Source of the DNA: Epiperipatus broadwayi
Taxonomy: Eukaryota; Onychophora; Udeonychophora; Euonychophora; Peripatidae
Direction of reading: 5' to 3'
Length of the DNA stretch: 64,000 nucleotides
NCBI GenBank assembly: GCA_028023455.1
Contig: JAQFVV010012441.1
Span: forward strand, 1,301,911 to 1,365,910
This document shows, piece after piece, positions 60,803 to 64,000 of this stretch. Every line of letters begins with the position of its first letter. Within the stretch, counting starts at the first letter, position 1. The notes beneath the pieces are model-generated. The model did not search any database and was not told the origin of the DNA. It saw nothing but the letters and a program-made list of their open reading frames with translations. A program made the translations under genes and the position numbers.

Positions 60803-62903
60803 TAAACAATATAATAAAAGTGTTAATATACATAAATTATAAAGTTGGTCATTTACTGGGAATGTTAATGTTGAGTGACTGTAATGAGATTTAATTTTTT
60901 TAAAATTCTCTCTTTATCAAATTCATGTAAATGTATGTTTGTCCATAATGCTATCATAGGTCAAATTCATAACCAATTAAATAAAGTATTATATTTGTTC
61001 ATAATTCCATCAAATTCACAATTGAAAAATTGAAATAAAAATTTTAAATATGTTTTATAAAGAAAAAACTATACTGAACTAATCTATAATTTGCATTTTA
61101 TGCACAACTCTTTATATTTACTACTCTGTAATATTTATTATAAAACATATTTTATGCAAGGAAGTAATTCTGTCACTAATAAACTGTATTTTTTTTATGC
61201 AAAAGAAGTAATTTCTTCCTTATATTTAAGAGGCTTAATTGGATTATGAGCATTTTATTCAAAGCAAGTAATTTCACAAAGCAAAAAAAAAATTGTTAAA
61301 GCAACAAATTAAAAAAATGTTGGCCTTTCCATAGGTTGGGTCCATCTGGTTTTGATTATAAAATGCGATTCAGAAATGAAAGTTATGCTGTAAACTAGCT
61401 GTAACTATTATATATTGTAATGGTATAAATGTGGGTAATAGAGTGCGTTAAAAAATAGAAACTGTTGAAATTGAATTAAATCTGATCATAAATAAGATTG
61501 GTCTAAATAAAATGAAAGAGACCTTATGTGTTTTGTCAGAATTTCCCCTCTCATACCAATAGAATATTATGACAAATTAATTAGTAATAAATGCTAGCTT
61601 CTAAAATATAAGAGAAATATATGATAATAATTTGAATACTGAATAATTTGTATTTCTTGGATATTATTTGTAATGTTTATATTCATTGATAGACTGCTTA
61701 CATAGATATGGTTATAATTTACAACAATAACAATTATCTTCCCTTAATTATATGTACGTTTTATTATTCATTCCTACAACAGAAGAACTAGTATAAATAA
61801 TTATAGTAAACATAAACAAAATTCAAAAATAGAACTTAATAATCCATAATGAGCATAAATTTTCACATTTAATAAAATATCCCATGTTAGCAAAACACAA
61901 GAATATGAAGATATTATTAGAAGACTTCTGTTAATAAATGGTATAGTTTTGAATGGGAGCCCTTTGAGAATAGTAATCCCTTTATCTGGTTATTATATAT
62001 GATGATGTGTCCATGTGGTATGTTGAACATAGTTAAGTAATAACTTTAAAATATCTGTGCAAGTTTGTTATCATACTTTCTTTAAAGAAATAACTGTGCT
62101 TTATTCTTTATATTGTATGATGATCCTTAGATATAAGAAAGTGCATGCAAACTGAAGATTTACTTATTATAAATGCAGCTTATAGACATGAAATAATCCA
62201 ATAGGTAATGTTAAGATGTTGTAACAAAGGTAAATAAAATCAAAAGGCTGATAATATTTTATAGATAATTCTCTTGATTTTTATACATTAGCACTATTAC
62301 TTGATTTAATATTAGATGATAATATTTCATTTTAGTTATATGTGTATATTTATTTGAAGTCAGAGAGACTTATTTGAACTTTTTGGAGAAATAAACTCAT
62401 TTTAGAACATGAGTTCTAAAAGTGATTCAATTGTTGCTATGTTATTGATTTACATTTTTATTTGCTTAGAGAATACATTAATCTCCTTTAAGCATTCACG
62501 AGGTAGATTTTCTTTATATGAAATTTCACCAATGTATACATTATTACTCTTGTGATGAAATAAAGACTTTTAGAAGATCAATTTTTTTTTGCAGCAAATG
62601 AATATTTGAATAGGAAAAATTCACTTTAAAAAAAGAATTCCAATATCTGTTATTTTTTTTTGCTAATGGTAAGGCATGAGCTGTTTTATATCATTTTGTT
62701 GAATAATGTCATCTGTTGTTATTGTTATTTAAAACTTGCTTATGATTTTTTAATAAAATTTTATCCAGTATCTATTATTGTTGCTAAACGTAATTTAAAA
62801 CATTAGTCATACACACACATAACAGATTTGTACACATAAAATTGTTATTTGTTATTTATTTTTTAATGCTCCTGTTGGAATGTATGGGTGTACCTATATA
62901 TAT
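56401..62903. other. 6.5 kb of AT-rich DNA without recognisable genes
   Basis: Only short chance frames occur (57882-58067 minus, 59749-59955 plus). Weak duplication is visible between about 57345-57480 and 58325-58480 (both with ATATAATAGTATC, then CTTCTTAGTTA or CTTCTTAGTTAGATAT). Several AT runs punctuate the stretch. Confidence 0.4.
60757..60799. repeat. Long (AT)n microsatellite
   Basis: An uninterrupted AT run of about 43 bases. Confidence 0.95.
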
Positions 62904-63029
62904 ATTATAAATGTTATATAACGAGTCTCTCTGAGGAATGCTAAAAGCATGAAACTGGTCTGGGGATAGGGATATTCTGAAAAGATTTTTAAAAGCTATT
63001 GACATGCCCATTATATAACATTTGTAATA
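62903..63029 (+). ncRNA. Hammerhead-ribozyme-like motif inside a long stem
   Basis: The core reads CTGAGGA (62931-62937), then a perfect 5-bp stem ATGCT/AGCAT with loop AAA, then GAAAC (62951-62955) and, after TG, GTC ending at 62960. This is the conserved order CUGANGA, stem II, GAAA, short stem III, UH of a type I hammerhead, with predicted cleavage after 62960. Stem I would be closed by the outer inverted repeat 62903-62923 against 63009-63029, which has 21 positions with one C-A mismatch and one G-U. The first inner pair next to the core is a T-T mismatch, followed by G-C and G-T pairs. Hammerheads of this kind are known from Penelope-like elements, which are present in this window. Activity is unproven, and stem III would be only 2 bp. 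Confidence 0.6.
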
Positions 63030-63288
63030 CAAGCTTATTAAATTAGATCACATGATATATGACTTGATTTTTTGCAATATATATATATATATATGATGGC
63101 TATTAATTTCAGAATAAACTAATGAGCTAGTTTTAATATGTAAAAAAATTTGAATGGTGTATGATACAGTTTTGGTTTGGAGAGGGCATATCCATATGGT
63201 ACAATATATGTTGGTATTTTAAATATTGTAAAATTCATTCTAGTATTTTATTTATTAGATATATTAATTTAGATATTCTAATTTTTAG
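63030..63288. other. AT-rich stretch before the second leader exon
   Basis: An AT run occurs near 63079-63093 and an acceptor, TCTAATTTTTAG, ends at 63288. Confidence 0.4.
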
Positions 63289-63354
63289 CAATGGCAAAAT
63301 ATTTCTGCATTGTTTTAAATTTGATAATTTTCTTAGATTTTATTCAGGATAGTG
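63289..63354 (+). CDS. Leader-peptide exon of a second family member (gene 2, rest outside window)
   Basis: After the acceptor at 63288 come two bases and ATG at 63291 (GCAATGG). The coding part is 64 nt: MAKYFCIV, a hydrophobic LNLIIFLDFI core, QDS and one base. The donor is a strong G|GTAAGT at 63354/63355, again phase 1. The exon has exactly the same coding length and phase as the one at 24469-24532, and shares MA at the start and IFL-x-FI near the end of the leader. I infer a paralogue whose main exon lies beyond 64 kb. The longer minus-to-plus frame around it (63161-63352) is an artefact of reading through the acceptor. Confidence 0.6.
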
Positions 63355-63465
63355 GTAAGTATGTTACAATAAAGACATGTTGTTAACTATTTTTAAGGGA
63401 TTATATTTAGATGTAAACAAATTTGGATGAAACTTTGTATTTTATACATAAACTATTATAAAAGA

Positions 63466-63690
63466 AAAATTAAGGAGGCAATTTTAATAAATAGAAATAA
63501 AATGAATACAATTAGTAGACAACCTGCTAATATTAAAATTCAGGATTCACGAGATCTGAATTGATGCCATTTGCTTCTATTATGTTTTTTGAATTTAACA
63601 GTAGTTGAAAAACAGTTAAAGAATTAACTGAAAGTACTTCTGCATATTGAAAGACTGTATATAATAGTTAATTACTGTTATATTTATTAT
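63466..63690 (+). repeat. Sequence shared with 40309-40530
   Basis: AGAAAAATTAAGGAGGCAAT and TTTAATAAATAG, then a CAACC/AATATTAA stretch, and further on AACAGTTAAAG and TTGAAAG. It begins about 110 bp after the gene 2 donor, so it lies in the first intron. Its counterpart lies in the presumed intron of gene 1. Confidence 0.5.
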
Positions 63691-64000
63691 TTTTATTATT
63701 ATTACAATAGTTTTGTAATTAACAGACATTTTATTTGTGTGTATATATTCTAACCCAGTAAATTTTTATTTATCTATTTTATTTTAATTTAGTTTTGTTA
63801 TATTTAGAAATGTATTTATATTAGAAATTTCTATTTCTAATATTTATTTTTTTATTAGATTAGTTTATTAGTTTTATTTCTAATATATAATTAATTAGTT
63901 TAGTTTATTTATTTTAGTTTAGTTTATTTGCACTTTAGTTTATTTTATTTTATTTCTAACTCTTTTTTAATTATTAGTTTAGATTATTTGTCTATTTGCT

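Overview
The window looks like a piece of a very AT-rich invertebrate animal nuclear genome (roughly three quarters A+T by eye). Four things point that way. There are spliced exons with GTAAGT donors and pyrimidine-rich acceptors, and an intron that may be about 18 kb long. There is a dense layer of decayed retroelements: RTE-like and other LINEs, Penelope-like elements with a GIY-YIG domain, and a Gypsy-type LTR element. There is a TA-flanked inverted-repeat DNA transposon. There are many microsatellites. No operon, bacterial gene or CRISPR array is present. The phylum cannot be fixed from this sequence alone.

The main host-gene content is a small family of secreted proteins. A 64-nt coding exon at 24469-24532 encodes a start codon and a hydrophobic leader and ends in phase 1. 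A large single-exon ORF at 42327-44932 starts in the matching phase behind a good acceptor; it encodes a Pro/Tyr- then Ser/Thr/Asn/Asp-rich protein built from three layers of repeats and is followed by AATAAA. A second leader exon at 63291-63354 has the same length, the same phase and a similar protein, so a paralogue probably begins at the right edge. A possible exon of an unrelated gene lies at 1-163.

Layout. 0-12 kb: mostly non-coding AT-rich DNA with dispersed repeats, a foldback MITE-like element (4.5-4.8 kb) and a tandem duplication. 12-19 kb: a LINE RT scrap, a 2-kb nested inverted repeat (13.9-15.9 kb), a TA-flanked TIR transposon (16.1-17.1 kb), and a Penelope-like fragment into which a foldback element has inserted with a 13-bp target duplication. 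20-24 kb: repeats, a triple minisatellite and a 5'-truncated RTE-like copy with an 11-bp target duplication. 24-45 kb: the candidate secreted-protein gene, whose presumed intron carries a truncated LINE, a tRNA-Gly-like relic and a degenerate Gypsy element. 45.8-47.4 kb: an inverted-repeat structure split by a 763-bp insertion with a 14-bp target duplication. 48.7-56.4 kb: a nest of two RTE-like copies and at least three Penelope-like fragments, some head to head. 56-63 kb: AT-rich DNA with nothing recognised. 62.9 kb: a hammerhead-ribozyme-like core inside a long inverted stem, just upstream of the second leader exon.

The most notable items are the paralogous phase-matched leader exons with the mucin-like repeat exon, and the hammerhead-like motif in a window rich in Penelope-like elements.
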